The notes beneath the pieces were generated by a model. The model was not told where the DNA came from, made no database searches, and saw nothing but the letters and a program-made list of their open reading frames with translations. A DNA stretch of 64,000 nucleotides from Bacillota bacterium (GTDB lineage Bacteria > Bacillota > Clostridia > Acetivibrionales > DSM-1351), in NCBI GenBank assembly GCA_023416275.1, contig JAEZIB010000091.1, forward strand, positions 11,997 through 75,996, given 5' to 3'. This document shows, in pieces, positions 17,144 to 26,100 of this stretch. A program made the translations under genes and the position numbers. Position 1 is the first letter of the stretch. Each line of letters opens with the position of its first letter.

Positions 17144-18886
17144 TTAATTGCTTCTAAGTACCAGTCCTCTTTCCGCATCTACTGTCACAACCGATCCGGT
17201 TTTCAAGATTTTAGTAGCATTTTCTGCTCCCACTATAACTGGAATATCCAGTGCCAAGCCTACTGTAGCACTATGACTTGCCTGTCCACCTTCTTCTACT
17301 ACTATTGCTGCAGCTCTTTTAATAATTGGTAGCATACTGTTATCTGTAAAAGGTACTACAAGAATATTTCCATCAATAAAAATGTCTAAAGCTTCTTTTG
17401 GTGTAGATGCAACGCATAACTCACCTGTTGCCGAAGTTTCACCTATTCCAGTACCCTGTACTAATACTTTGCCCACAATATGCACTTTCAATGTATTTGT
17501 TGTTCCACTTATTCCTGTAGGCACTCCTGCTGTTATAACGGCTAAATCGCCATTTTTAACAAAACCTGATTCAAGAGCCTTTTCTATTCCCATATCAAAC
17601 AGCTCATCCGTTGTAGTCGCCATTTTAACTAGATAAGGAGTTACACCCCATGATAAATTCAGCTGTCTCTGTACCTTTGGATTTACCGTAGTTGCAATAA
17701 TAGGACATGCCGGACGGAATCTGGCTACCATTCTGGCAGTGTGACCCGACTGGGTAACTGTAATAATTGCAGATGCTTTCAAATCAAGAGCAGTTGTACA
17801 GGTAGCATGGCTAATAGCATTTGTTACACTTGTGCTTATTTCAGTTATTTCAGTATCAAATCTCTTCCAATAATTCACTGCACTTTCTGCCTTTTCAGCA
17901 ATTTTCCTCATAACCTCCAACGCTTCAACCGGATGCTTTCCTGAAGCCGTTTCTCCTGAAAGCATAACGCCACTTGTACCATCAAAAATGGCATTGGCAA
18001 CATCACTTGCCTCTGCACGTGTTGGTCTTGGATTCCTAATCATTGAGTCTAACATTTGAGTTGCAGTAATAACCGGTTTACCATTTCTAAAACACTTCTG
18101 TATAATGTTTTTCTGAACGATAGGAACCTCCTCAACAGGGATTTCAACTCCCAAATCACCTCTGGCAACCATTATTCCATCAGAAACCTTAAGAATCTCA
18201 TCAAAATTAGTAATTCCTTCTCTATTTTCAATTTTTGAAATAATTAGAATATCACTGCCGCCGTTCTTTTCAAGTATCTTTCTGATTTCTACTACGTCAG
18301 CTGCTTTTCGAACAAAAGAAGCAGCAATTATATCAAAGTCATTTTCAATTCCAAATTTAATATCCTCAATATCCTGACTAGTTAATGCGGGCAATTTCAT
18401 TTTTGCCCCAGGAATATTAATTCCTTTGTTGTTGCCAATAGTCCCACCATTAAGAACAACACAGAAGATGTCTTTATTTTTAACTTCTATAACCTCAAGC
18501 TCAACCAAGCCATCATCAATTAAAACCTTACTTCCTCTTGAAACATCCTTGTAAAGCTCTTTATAAGAAATTGTACATTGTGTTTCATCACCAATTATAT
18601 CTTTGTTAACCAGAACATATTCTGCGTTCTCCTTTAGAGTAGCCTTTCCGTCTTTAAAGCTGCCCGTTCTTACCTCAGGACCTTTAGTATCAAGCAATAA
18701 TGGAATTGGTAAATTGAGTTCATCTCTAATACTTTTAAATAAATCTAATCTTTTTTTATGTTCTTCATGTGTGCCATGTGAAAAGTTAATTCTTGCTACA
18801 TTCATCCCACCAAGCATCATTTTTCTAAGTATAGCCTCATTATCTGAAGCAGGACCTAACGTACATATAATTTTCGTTTTTCTCAT
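17144..18886 (-). CDS. pyk: Pyruvate kinase with C-terminal PEP-utiliser-like domain
   Basis: Pyruvate kinase makes ATP and pyruvate from PEP and ADP. The 580-residue protein starts RKTKIICTLGPAS, includes VARINFSHG, the active-site ISKIENREG, MVARGDLGVEIP and ITATQMLDSMI, and the allosteric C-domain. The last ~100 residues are the extra domain of Bacillus/Geobacillus-type kinases, with GGQASHSATVGLALDIPVIVG, which resembles the phosphohistidine domain of PEP synthase. GGAGG lies four bases before the ATG. The 389-base gap upstream separates it from citrate synthase. Confidence 0.97.
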   Translation of the reverse strand: MRKTKIICTLGPASDNEAILRKMMLGGMNVARINFSHGTHEEHKKRLDLFKSIRDELNLPIPLLLDTKGPEVRTGSFKDGKATLKENAEYVLVNKDIIGDETQCTISYKELYKDVSRGSKVLIDDGLVELEVIEVKNKDIFCVVLNGGTIGNNKGINIPGAKMKLPALTSQDIEDIKFGIENDFDIIAASFVRKAADVVEIRKILEKNGGSDILIISKIENREGITNFDEILKVSDGIMVARGDLGVEIPVEEVPIVQKNIIQKCFRNGKPVITATQMLDSMIRNPRPTRAEASDVANAIFDGTSGVMLSGETASGKHPVEALEVMRKIAEKAESAVNYWKRFDTEITEISTSVTNAISHATCTTALDLKASAIITVTQSGHTARMVARFRPACPIIATTVNPKVQRQLNLSWGVTPYLVKMATTTDELFDMGIEKALESGFVKNGDLAVITAGVPTGISGTTNTLKVHIVGKVLVQGTGIGETSATGELCVASTPKEALDIFIDGNILVVPFTDNSMLPIIKRAAAIVVEEGGQASHSATVGLALDIPVIVGAENATKILKTGSVVTVDAERGLVLRSN

Positions 18887-19192
18887 ATAACCTCCATAAT
18901 AACTTCAAATCTTTTAATATATTTATCTATGCCTTTATTTAGTACAGCTCCATTGCTGCATGAACGCTATTTACAATTACTTACTGGTTTCTATTTTCAT
19001 CACTTTAATCAATTTTGTACATAAAAGTATATGGGTGCCAACTATATGTTTTGAATATCTAGTATAATAATTCATATTTAAAAAATTGTCTATCTTTATT
19101 ATATACTAAATGTTATCATTTTCAGCTTTATTATACCACCAACATTATATATTTATTTTATTTTTTATAATTATAAATATTGTGCTCCTATA

Positions 19193-19241
19193 AAAAACCC
19201 GAGACAATAAAAGTAATATTAACTTTTACCACTCGGGTTAG
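19193..19241 (-). terminator. Terminator of citrate synthase
   Basis: On the minus strand ACCCGAG and CTCGGGT form a stem with an internal AAAAGT/ACTTTT pairing, followed by TTTTTT. It starts 35 bases after the citrate synthase stop. The remaining part of the 18887-19275 gap is AT-rich and shows nothing else that I can name. Confidence 0.85.
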
Positions 19242-19275
19242 AATAAAATACTATACTATTTTTAGTGCTTTCATC

Positions 19276-20640
19276 TTATCTCTGATCAATTGGAATATAC
19301 TCTTTTGCCTTTGAAATACTCTTGTAGGCCGGTCTGATAATCTTTTGGTTGCTGATAACCTCTTCTATTCTATGCGCACACCAGCCCACAATTCTAGCCA
19401 CTGCAAACAGCGGTGTAAACAGCTCTGCTGGAATTCCTAATGCATCATACACAAAACCCGAATAGAAGTCTACATTAGCGCAAATATTCTTTGATGTGCC
19501 TTTTTTCTCACAGAATACATCAGGTCCAATTTTTTCAACAGTTTCATAGAATAAAAACTCTTTTTCTCTGCCCTTTTCAATAGCAAGTTGATGTGCTTTT
19601 TCCTTCAATAATGTTGTTCTAGGGTCAGATAAGGTATAGACCGCATGACCTAGACCATAAATAAGTCCTGCATTATCAAAAGCTTGTTTGTCCATAATTT
19701 TTGTTAAATAATTTCTGATTTCTTCTTCATCATTCCAATCAGAAACATTTTCTTTTATATTTTCCAACATATTCATAGCCTTAATGTTTGCTCCACCATG
19801 CTTTGGTCCCTTAAGTGAGCCAACAGCCGCAGCAATGGCTGAATAAGTGTCTGTTTCAGTAGAAGATACTACTCTTGCAGCAAATGTAGAATTGTTTCCA
19901 CCACCATGTTCTGCATGAAGCACTAATGCCAAATCAAGAATTTCAGCCTCTGTTTTTGTATATTTATTGTCAGGCCTTATTAAATGCAAAATATTTTCCG
20001 CAGTTGACAAATCGGGTCTTGGGTTATGAATATATAGACTCTTTCCACCATAATAGTGAGATTTTGCTTGATATCCATAAGCAACCATTGTTGGAAACTT
20101 AGCTATTAGCTCAATACTCTGTCTTAATAAGTTTCTTGCATCAACACTATCTGGATTTTCATCATAAGAATATGACACCAACACGCTTCTTGCAAGCTTG
20201 TTCATTATATCCGAACTTGGTGCCTTAAGAATCATATCTTCAGTAAATCCTTCCGGCAAATCTCTTAATTCACTTAACAATTCAACAAACTCATTTAACT
20301 GAGCTTTATTGGGAAGCACACCAAATAGAAGCAAATAACATACCTCTTCAAATCCAAATCTATTCTCCTGTTGAAAGCCCCTTACTAAATCAACAACATC
20401 TATGCCTCTATAAACCAGACGTCCCTCGTCTTCTTTTCTTTCACCTTCATAAAGTACATATCCGTGAACCTCTCCAATTTCAGTAAGCCCCACTAATACT
20501 CCCGAACCGTCACTATTTCTCAATCCTTTTTTTACATTGTATCTGTTAAATTTTTCAGGATCAATATAGTTAACCTTTTCGATAACATCTATCATTTTGT
20601 TCACATAATTATTAATCTTATTAGTCATACGTATACCCAT
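19276..20640 (-). CDS. gltA: Citrate synthase
   Basis: Citrate synthase condenses oxaloacetate and acetyl-CoA, the first step towards 2-oxoglutarate. The 454-residue protein contains the catalytic His segments HAEHGGGNNSTFAARV and GLGHAVYTLSDPRT, and the Asp-bearing NVDFYSGFVYDALGIP. The N-terminal RLVYRGIDVVDLV is typical. A 2-methylcitrate synthase role is possible but no prp genes are present. Together with the NADP isocitrate dehydrogenase at 24602 it forms part of an oxidative branch; aconitase is not in the window. The ATG at 20640 has a poor ribosome site; the ATG at 20628 is an alternative. Confidence 0.93.
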   Translation of the reverse strand: MGIRMTNKINNYVNKMIDVIEKVNYIDPEKFNRYNVKKGLRNSDGSGVLVGLTEIGEVHGYVLYEGERKEDEGRLVYRGIDVVDLVRGFQQENRFGFEEVCYLLLFGVLPNKAQLNEFVELLSELRDLPEGFTEDMILKAPSSDIMNKLARSVLVSYSYDENPDSVDARNLLRQSIELIAKFPTMVAYGYQAKSHYYGGKSLYIHNPRPDLSTAENILHLIRPDNKYTKTEAEILDLALVLHAEHGGGNNSTFAARVVSSTETDTYSAIAAAVGSLKGPKHGGANIKAMNMLENIKENVSDWNDEEEIRNYLTKIMDKQAFDNAGLIYGLGHAVYTLSDPRTTLLKEKAHQLAIEKGREKEFLFYETVEKIGPDVFCEKKGTSKNICANVDFYSGFVYDALGIPAELFTPLFAVARIVGWCAHRIEEVISNQKIIRPAYKSISKAKEYIPIDQR

Positions 20641-20654
20641 GCCACCATTTTAAA

Positions 20655-20678
20655 TCAAACATGTGAAATAAATGACAT
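20655..20678 (-). other. Possible seven-codon leader ORF before citrate synthase
   Basis: On the minus strand, GGGGAGG stands nine bases before an ATG that opens a seven-residue frame (MSFISHV, then TGA) ending 14 bases before the citrate synthase start. The strong ribosome site belongs to this short frame, not to the main gene. It may be a leader peptide or an accident of sequence. The frame differs from that of the main gene. Confidence 0.3.
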
Positions 20679-21130
20679 GGACTGACACCTCCCCAGTAAA
20701 TATTTTTCTTTTTAGCCATAAATATATCAAGCATTTTATATGCTATCAACAAAAAAACAAAACATTTCCCCATATTATTATGATAGTATGCTATGTATAT
20801 ATTCTGACTAGTTTATATAATCACTTCTATGTGAAATATTAGACGCAAATAAAATTCAAATTACAATCTCTAACCATTTCAATTGTATATTATACAAAAT
20901 AATATTGCAAGTTTAATTATTAAAAATTTCACAAACTTATAAAAATACAATTTATTGCGTTTCATAAACATAAATAGTGGATAATATTTTTTTGCAAAAA
21001 CATTATCCAGACCATAGTATATCAAGCTGCCCCATTTTTCCAAAAATTCAATTATCCCGTAATACATAAAAACAGACACTATAGCCATGTCTGTTTTTAT
21101 ATCTGATAATTCTATATGTTATATTCTTTT

Positions 21131-21200
21131 ACTCAACTTCCCAATTGAAAATTGTAGGCATGGGAGAACTCAAGAAATTATTTTGCTACAAATACTTGAT
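21131..21200. repeat. Dispersed repeat R2, partial copy
   Basis: This begins ACTCAACTTCCCAATTGAAA and continues ATTGTAGGCATGGGAGAACT. It resembles the R2 left end seen at 37381 and 39121. The 20641-21266 gap otherwise holds only AT-rich sequence and short unsupported frames. Confidence 0.55.
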
Positions 21201-21266
21201 AAGCCTCCCGCACCGTAAAATTTTATTCAAGAAAGTTGAATCAATTTTTAAGAAGGTAATTGGCTT

Positions 21267-21761
21267 TTAATTACCGCAACATTTCTTGTATTTCTTTCCG
21301 CTGCCACATGGACATGGATCATTTCTACCAACCTTATTGCTAACTGCCATTTTGGATACTCTGAATTCTTTTGTAATATCCTTTCTTTCATCCTCTGAAA
21401 GAATATTTTCCCACTCAGGTAAATTATAAAGCCAATCAGCTTTTGCATCTAGCATATTAAAATACAACTTCTCATAATCTATTTCAATAGATATCTCTGT
21501 TGTCTCCTCTAGAGTCTCTAAATCAAGCTCTTCTACCAAGCTGGTATTCATTCCATCTAAAAAACCTGTAAAAGTGACTGTATCCATATTAAAAGAACTT
21601 GCAAGTTCTGAAAGTGTTCCTTTTAATGTTTTGCGATTGTTAGCCAGTATATCAGCATAATTGTCTTTTTCTTTTAAAAAGTATTCCTTCCAGAAAGCTT
21701 CATTTTCCTGTGGAGTTCTATCTTGTTCGGCTATTTCGCTCCACTTTTCATATAGTGTCAT
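21267..21761 (-). CDS. SEC-C motif protein
   Basis: The C-terminus ends in a complete SEC-C zinc motif, VGRNDPCPCGSGKKYKKCCG (about residues 144-163), as in the tail of SecA where it binds zinc and SecB or ribosomes. The first ~130 residues are helical and acidic and are not a family I can name; they include LYEKWSEIAEQ and LLEEL-like acidic stretches. I placed the start at the ATG at 21761 (164 residues, MTLYEKWSEIAEQ), which has AAGGAG eight bases upstream; an open frame extends 23 codons further. A small chaperone-linked or translation-linked role is possible. Confidence 0.8.
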   Translation of the reverse strand: MTLYEKWSEIAEQDRTPQENEAFWKEYFLKEKDNYADILANNRKTLKGTLSELASSFNMDTVTFTGFLDGMNTSLVEELDLETLEETTEISIEIDYEKLYFNMLDAKADWLYNLPEWENILSEDERKDITKEFRVSKMAVSNKVGRNDPCPCGSGKKYKKCCGN

Positions 21762-22059
21762 AACAAATACTCCTTTTCCTTTTCTTTTAAAATCCTTAGC
21801 TATTATATCATAAACAAATTTATCATTCACTATTTATTTTATTATTAAAACTAAGCTAAATTTTTTATTAACATTAGCACTGAAAACACTTTCATATTTG
21901 TCGGTAATTTTAGTTGTTCATGCTTAACAATGGAGAGTCGATCTGGTTATATTGGGTTATATTTGCTTAAATTAACGCGTTGTGCTAATTATTTTATGAA
22001 CTTTGCAGGGTAAAATTATAGTACTGGTTTACTGGTACTCGCGTACCATATAAGTAATA

Positions 22060-22351
22060 ACTCAAACTTCGCATGTAAAAATCTATTGGTGCGGTAGAAT
22101 TATCAATGGTTTGTTGCCAAAATAATTGCTAGAATTAGTAATGATTCGTCTCAGTATTTTTGCCGTCGCACACATTCACCATCCTGGGTTCATAGTGTGC
22201 TAAAACCGACATCGTGTCGGTTTTTCAGCAAAAAAACTTCGTCTCACCAACTAATTCATGCAATTATTTCTAACCCAACTTTCCATTGATAATGCTACCA
22301 CACCTGATATTAATAGGCTTTAAGCTGTATATTCAACTGCGAAGTTTGAGT
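22060..22351. repeat. Dispersed repeat R2, full copy
   Basis: The 292 bp element has perfect 14-bp terminal inverted repeats. Its interior shares CACACATTCACCAT, AATTCATGCAATTATTTC and AACCCAACTTT with the copy at 49553, showing that these are one family and not chance palindromes. It carries a terminator-like hairpin at 22202-22225. Confidence 0.8.
22202..22225 (+). terminator. Terminator-like hairpin inside R2
   Basis: AAAACCGAC and GTCGGTTTT pair perfectly across the loop ATCGT, with a T-run. No gene lies just upstream on either strand, so it appears to be part of the repeat itself. Confidence 0.6.
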
Positions 22352-22546
22352 AATAAGTAGTTTATCTGCAAACTCAGTTCAAAATAAATTTAGCACAACG
22401 AGTTAAATTAGTTTATAAATGGATTGAACCAAAATAATTCATTCAATATTTTCCATCAAAACTAAAAAATCTTTAGCATTAACCCTTATGAGCTAACTTG
22501 CATATATTGCAATATAAAGAATGTATTATAATATGGTGGTGAAAAA

Positions 22547-23209
22547 ATGATTAATGATAGCTTTTACTGTCCCGATGAAACAGTTAATCCAAGACAAATG
22601 CCTGGAATTTCCTACATCAGAGTATTTCATGCTGCTCCAGGTGCCCCTGAGGTAGATATCTATGCCAATGGAAAGAAAATTGCCAACAGATTGGTCTATG
22701 GTCAATTTACAGAGTATGTTTCCGTAAGTGCTGGTATGTATATTATTGAAGCATTTCCTGTTGGATTAAAAGATTCTCCAATTTTAAGTATTCGCCTTCC
22801 AATAGAAGTGAATAAAGTATATACCTTATCCGTTATTGGTATATTGCCAAATATTGGTGTATTACCTGTAGAAGATGAATATCAGCCCCTCTCTTATAAC
22901 AGAGTTAATATCCGTTTTATAAACTTATCACCTAATGCTCCAGCATTAAATCTTGCGCTAAGATACGGACAAAACATATTTACTGATATCAACTATACAG
23001 AAGCCAGTCAATATTCACCAGTATTACCAGGCACCTACAACTTAGTAGTTAAACCTACCACAGTAAATACAGTTGTAGTAAATTTGCCTAATGTGCGGTT
23101 ATTGCCAAACAGAAACCTAACATTCTATGTAGTTGGAATGTACGGTCAACAGCCATCCTCACTTGAGGTTTATATTCCAATGGATGGCACAACATATTTG
23201 AGAGACTAA
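22547..23209 (+). CDS. DUF4397 domain protein
   Basis: The 220-residue product has the DUF4397 signature: ISYIRVFHAAPGAPEVDIYANG (about residues 21-42) and a second related unit beginning VNIRFINLSPNAPALNLAL (about 126-144), each followed by beta-strands ending in a short TL(S/N)(V/L)V-type strand. Such proteins are all-beta and often surface or spore associated in Bacillota; no enzymatic role is known. No signal peptide is visible, so a cytoplasmic or spore-coat location is possible. GGTGGTG precedes the ATG. It is a single gene with its own terminator. Confidence 0.82.
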   Translation: MINDSFYCPDETVNPRQMPGISYIRVFHAAPGAPEVDIYANGKKIANRLVYGQFTEYVSVSAGMYIIEAFPVGLKDSPILSIRLPIEVNKVYTLSVIGILPNIGVLPVEDEYQPLSYNRVNIRFINLSPNAPALNLALRYGQNIFTDINYTEASQYSPVLPGTYNLVVKPTTVNTVVVNLPNVRLLPNRNLTFYVVGMYGQQPSSLEVYIPMDGTTYLRD

Positions 23210-23231
23210 TCTCAACCACTTACTGCATATA

Positions 23232-23273
23232 AATAGCCGAAATATACAGCAATACATGTACATTTCGGCTATT
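23232..23273 (+). terminator. Terminator of the DUF4397 gene
   Basis: AATAGCCGAAAT and ATTTCGGCTATT form a 12-bp stem starting 22 bases after the stop, followed by a short T-rich stretch. Confidence 0.8.
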
Positions 23274-23289
23274 CTTTATGTCATATCAA

Positions 23290-23326
23290 CTCGAAATAAG
23301 CTTTGTACAAACATGGCATTTTCGAG
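23290..23326. repeat. Palindromic repeat R4, copy 1
   Basis: CTCGAAAT and ATTTTCGAG bracket a TTGTACAAACA core. The same unit, in reverse orientation, occurs inside repeat R1 copy D (57525-57566), which makes it a dispersed family rather than a single hairpin. Confidence 0.6.
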
Positions 23327-23354
23327 TTTTGCAGTTCGGTAGTAACTGACTTAC

Positions 23355-24365
23355 TTACAGTAATTCAATATTATTCTTTGAACATTCTTCAAACATTTCA
23401 TCGCTCCACACTGAAGATTGAACTTCACCTATATGAGCTTTTCCTAAGAAGAACATACAGATTCTTGATTGACCTATTCCTCCACCTATTGTATAAGGAA
23501 GCTCTTTATTAATAATATCCTTGTGGAATTTGAATTTCTTTCGGTCTTCACATTCAGCCTTTTTAAGCTGTTCAACTATTGAATTTTCGTCTACTCTTAT
23601 ACCCATAGATGAAACTTCAAAAGCTATATCAAGTACTGGATAATAGAAAACAATATCGCCATTTAAGGACCAATCATCATAGTCAGGAGCTCTTCCATCG
23701 TGCTTGATTCCAGAATTCAGCAAATCACCAATTTTCATGATAAAAATAGCTTTCTTTTCTCTGGCTAAAGTGTTTTCTCTTTCTTTTGGACTCAATGTAG
23801 GATACATATCCTCTAATTCCTGAGTTGTAATAAAGAAAATATCCTCCGGTAAGAAACGTTGTAATTCAGGATATAGGCCGGCCAAATAGTCCTCAGTTCT
23901 TTTGAAAACAGAGAAAATCTTTCTTACGATACCCTTTAAGGTTTCTTCTGTTCTTTCACTTTTTTGAATAATTCTTTCCCAATCCCATTGGTCAACGTAC
24001 ACTGAATGCAAGTTATCCAAATCCTCATCTCTTCTGATAGCATTCATATCTGTATAAAGACCTTCTCCTGATTCAAAGCCATAACGCTTAAGAGCCATTC
24101 TCTTCCATTTTGCAAGTGAATGCACAATCTCAACTGTATCTCCGTCAACACCCTTTACATCAAAAGAAACAGGTCTCTCTACACCATTAAGATTGTCGTT
24201 TAATCCAGTCTCAGGCTTAACAAATAACGGTGCTGAAACTCTAGTTAGGTTTAACTCTTTAGCAAGTTCGTTTTCAAAAAAATCCTTAGTCTGCTTTATA
24301 GCTACTTCTGTCATTCGGATATTTAAACTAGACTTATATCCATCTGGTTTTATAAGGTTTTTCAT
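23355..24365 (-). CDS. asnA: Aspartate--ammonia ligase (asparagine synthetase A)
   Basis: AsnA makes asparagine from aspartate, ammonia and ATP. The 336-residue protein matches the family over its full length: FFENELAKELNLTRVSAPLFV, GLNDNLNGVERPVSFD, VHSLAKWKRMALKRYGF, GEGLYTDMNAIRRDE, HSVYVDQWDWE, and the C-terminal YTIGGGIGQSR. It has the class II aminoacyl-tRNA synthetase-like fold. GGGGAGG lies six bases before the ATG. The gene is separated from icd upstream by a terminator. Confidence 0.98.
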   Translation of the reverse strand: MKNLIKPDGYKSSLNIRMTEVAIKQTKDFFENELAKELNLTRVSAPLFVKPETGLNDNLNGVERPVSFDVKGVDGDTVEIVHSLAKWKRMALKRYGFESGEGLYTDMNAIRRDEDLDNLHSVYVDQWDWERIIQKSERTEETLKGIVRKIFSVFKRTEDYLAGLYPELQRFLPEDIFFITTQELEDMYPTLSPKERENTLAREKKAIFIMKIGDLLNSGIKHDGRAPDYDDWSLNGDIVFYYPVLDIAFEVSSMGIRVDENSIVEQLKKAECEDRKKFKFHKDIINKELPYTIGGGIGQSRICMFFLGKAHIGEVQSSVWSDEMFEECSKNNIELL

Positions 24366-24461
24366 GGTCTACCTCCCCACTTGTTTTCGATTATTTTATT
24401 TAGTTTACAATTTTTTATTATTATTAATTAAGAGTCATTGTATCACAAATTTAATTAAAAG

Positions 24462-24501
24462 CACTATAGAAATCAAAAAAATAATTGATTTTTATAGTGC
24501 A
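24462..24501 (-). terminator. Terminator of isocitrate dehydrogenase
   Basis: On minus, GCACTATA and TATAGTGC pair, extended by AAATCAA/TTGATTT, and are followed by TTTTAATT. It lies between icd and asnA. Confidence 0.75.
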
Positions 24502-24601
24502 TAATTTTTAATAAATCAAGTTCCTTTTATTTTAAAAGTTGATTTTGAATTTTAAAAATTCTAGTATCTATAATATTTAAATATCGTATGTGAGCTTATT
24601 G

Positions 24602-25807
24602 TTACATTGCATCAAATGTTTTCTTTACTTCAATTAGGAATTGCTCTGTATTTACTGTTTTTATATTTTTTAGCTCTGAAAGCATAGCAAGGTCTTTTGT
24701 CATTATACCGTTTTCAATTGTTTGAATGGATGCCTTGTCCATCTTATCTGCATATTCAATAAGTTCCTTAATTCCGTCAAGCTCGCCTCTCTTGCGAAGA
24801 GCTCCAGTCCATGCAAACAAGGTTGCCATAGAATTTGTAGATGTCTCTTTTCCTTCTAAATGCTGGTAATAATGTCTTTGAACAGTTCCGTGTGCTGCCT
24901 CATATTCATAGTATCCTTCTGGTGAAACCAAAACTGATGTCATCATAGCCAAGCTTCCAAAAGCAGTAGCTACCATATCGGACATAACATCTCCATCATA
25001 GTTCTTACATGCCCATATAAAGCCACCTTCAGATCTAACTACACGTGCAACAGCATCATCAATTAAGGTATAAAAATATTCGATTCCAGCTGCTTTAAAC
25101 TTAGCATCATATTCATTATCATATATTTCTTGGAAAATATCTTTAAATCTGTGGTCATACTGCTTTGAAATAGTATCCTTTGTTGCAAACCATATATCTT
25201 GCTTTTGATCTAGTGCATAATTGAAGCAGGATCTTGCAAAGCTTTCTATTGATTTATCTATATTATGCTGTCCTTGTATGATTCCAGGACCTTTGAAATC
25301 AAATATTGTCTGACGAGTCTCCTCACCCTTTTCGTTGGTAAATACCAATTCAGCCTTACCAGCCTCTGGTACACGGTATTCAACATTTCTATAAACATCC
25401 CCATATGCATGTCTGGCAATAGTTATTGGTTTTACCCATGACTTAACAAACGGTTTAATACTGTCTACAAGTATCGGTGCACGGAAAACAGTACCATCTA
25501 ATATTGCTCTAACCGTTCCATTTGGACTCTTCCACATCTGAGTAAGATTATATTCCTTAACTCTCTCAGCATTAGGAGTTATAGTAGCACATTTAACAGC
25601 TACTCCATATTTTTTTGTTGCTATTGCAGAATCAGTTGTAACCTGGTCACCAGTTTTTTCTCTGTATTCCAATCCTAAGTCATAGTATTCTGATTTTAAA
25701 TCAATATAGGGAAGAATTAAAATATCCTTTATCATCTTCCAGATTATTCTGGTCATTTCGTCTCCATCCATCTCAACTAGTGGAGTTTTCATACTAATCT
25801 TTGCCAT
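24602..25807 (-). CDS. icd: NADP-dependent isocitrate dehydrogenase, eukaryotic-like dimeric type
   Basis: This enzyme oxidises isocitrate to 2-oxoglutarate, giving NADPH. The 401-residue protein has the eukaryotic-like type sequence: PLVEMDGDEMTRIIW, TITPNAERV, KSPNGTVRAILDGTVFR, ARHAYGDVY, FATKDTISKQYDHRFKD, YDGDVMSDMVATAFGS and AAHGTVQRHYY. I placed the start at the ATG at 25807, seven bases after AAAGGAG; an ATG at 25813 touches that site. A minus-strand promoter lies upstream at 25867-25896. Confidence 0.96.
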   Translation of the reverse strand: MAKISMKTPLVEMDGDEMTRIIWKMIKDILILPYIDLKSEYYDLGLEYREKTGDQVTTDSAIATKKYGVAVKCATITPNAERVKEYNLTQMWKSPNGTVRAILDGTVFRAPILVDSIKPFVKSWVKPITIARHAYGDVYRNVEYRVPEAGKAELVFTNEKGEETRQTIFDFKGPGIIQGQHNIDKSIESFARSCFNYALDQKQDIWFATKDTISKQYDHRFKDIFQEIYDNEYDAKFKAAGIEYFYTLIDDAVARVVRSEGGFIWACKNYDGDVMSDMVATAFGSLAMMTSVLVSPEGYYEYEAAHGTVQRHYYQHLEGKETSTNSMATLFAWTGALRKRGELDGIKELIEYADKMDKASIQTIENGIMTKDLAMLSELKNIKTVNTEQFLIEVKKTFDAM

Positions 25808-25866
25808 ATCCATACTCCTTTATAATAGAATTAATTTGCTTATTTGATATAATTTTCACATACTTT

Positions 25867-25896
25867 AATATAGCATATCAATGCAGGGTATGTAAA
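25867..25896 (-). promoter_or_regulatory. Probable promoter of icd
   Basis: On minus, TTTACA (25891-25896) and TATATT (25867-25872) are spaced 18 bases apart, about 60 bases before the icd start. This matches a sigma-A-type promoter. Confidence 0.55.
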
Positions 25897-25931
25897 CTCG
25901 ATTTTAGAAATATTGTTATCAAAAAAGTATT

Positions 25932-26060
25932 GGGACTGTTGCAAAACAACAATTTTTGTATACCAATGACTTATTGCAAGAGCGAGCCATAGATATATAC
26001 TGCAAGGAGTACTATTTAGCAGTTAACGTTTTATATTATTTCTTGTTTTGCAACATCCCC
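25932..26060. mobile_element. Small MITE with IS6/IS1182-like ends
   Basis: This 129 bp stretch is bounded by GGGACTGTTGCAAAACAA and its inverted partner TTGTTTTGCAACATCCCC, matching at 16 of 18 positions. Ends of the G(G)..TGTTGCAAA type are typical of IS6 and IS1182 family elements. There is no transposase inside, so it is a non-autonomous remnant. ATT flanks both sides, possibly a short target duplication. Confidence 0.7.
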
Positions 26061-26100
26061 ATTACTAATAGTTTTTTGAAATTTAAGCAATAATATTACA

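Larger units (their letters stand above)
21969..22410. repeat. Nested inverted-repeat element containing full R2 copy
   Basis: Outer arms at 21969-22008 and 22366-22410 are imperfect inverted copies (both read CGTTGTGCTAA on opposite strands and end TTTGCAG). Inside them, 22060-22073 (ACTCAAACTTCGCA) and 22338-22351 are a perfect 14-bp inverted repeat bounding the R2 element. No reading frame of useful length is present. This is the largest gene-free structure in the window and fills most of the 21762-22546 gap. Confidence 0.8.

Noticed and set aside
20879..21088. 69-residue minus-strand reading frame rich in Phe, Tyr, Lys and Ile
   Set aside because: No ribosome binding site, no family features, and composition as expected from translating AT-rich spacer.
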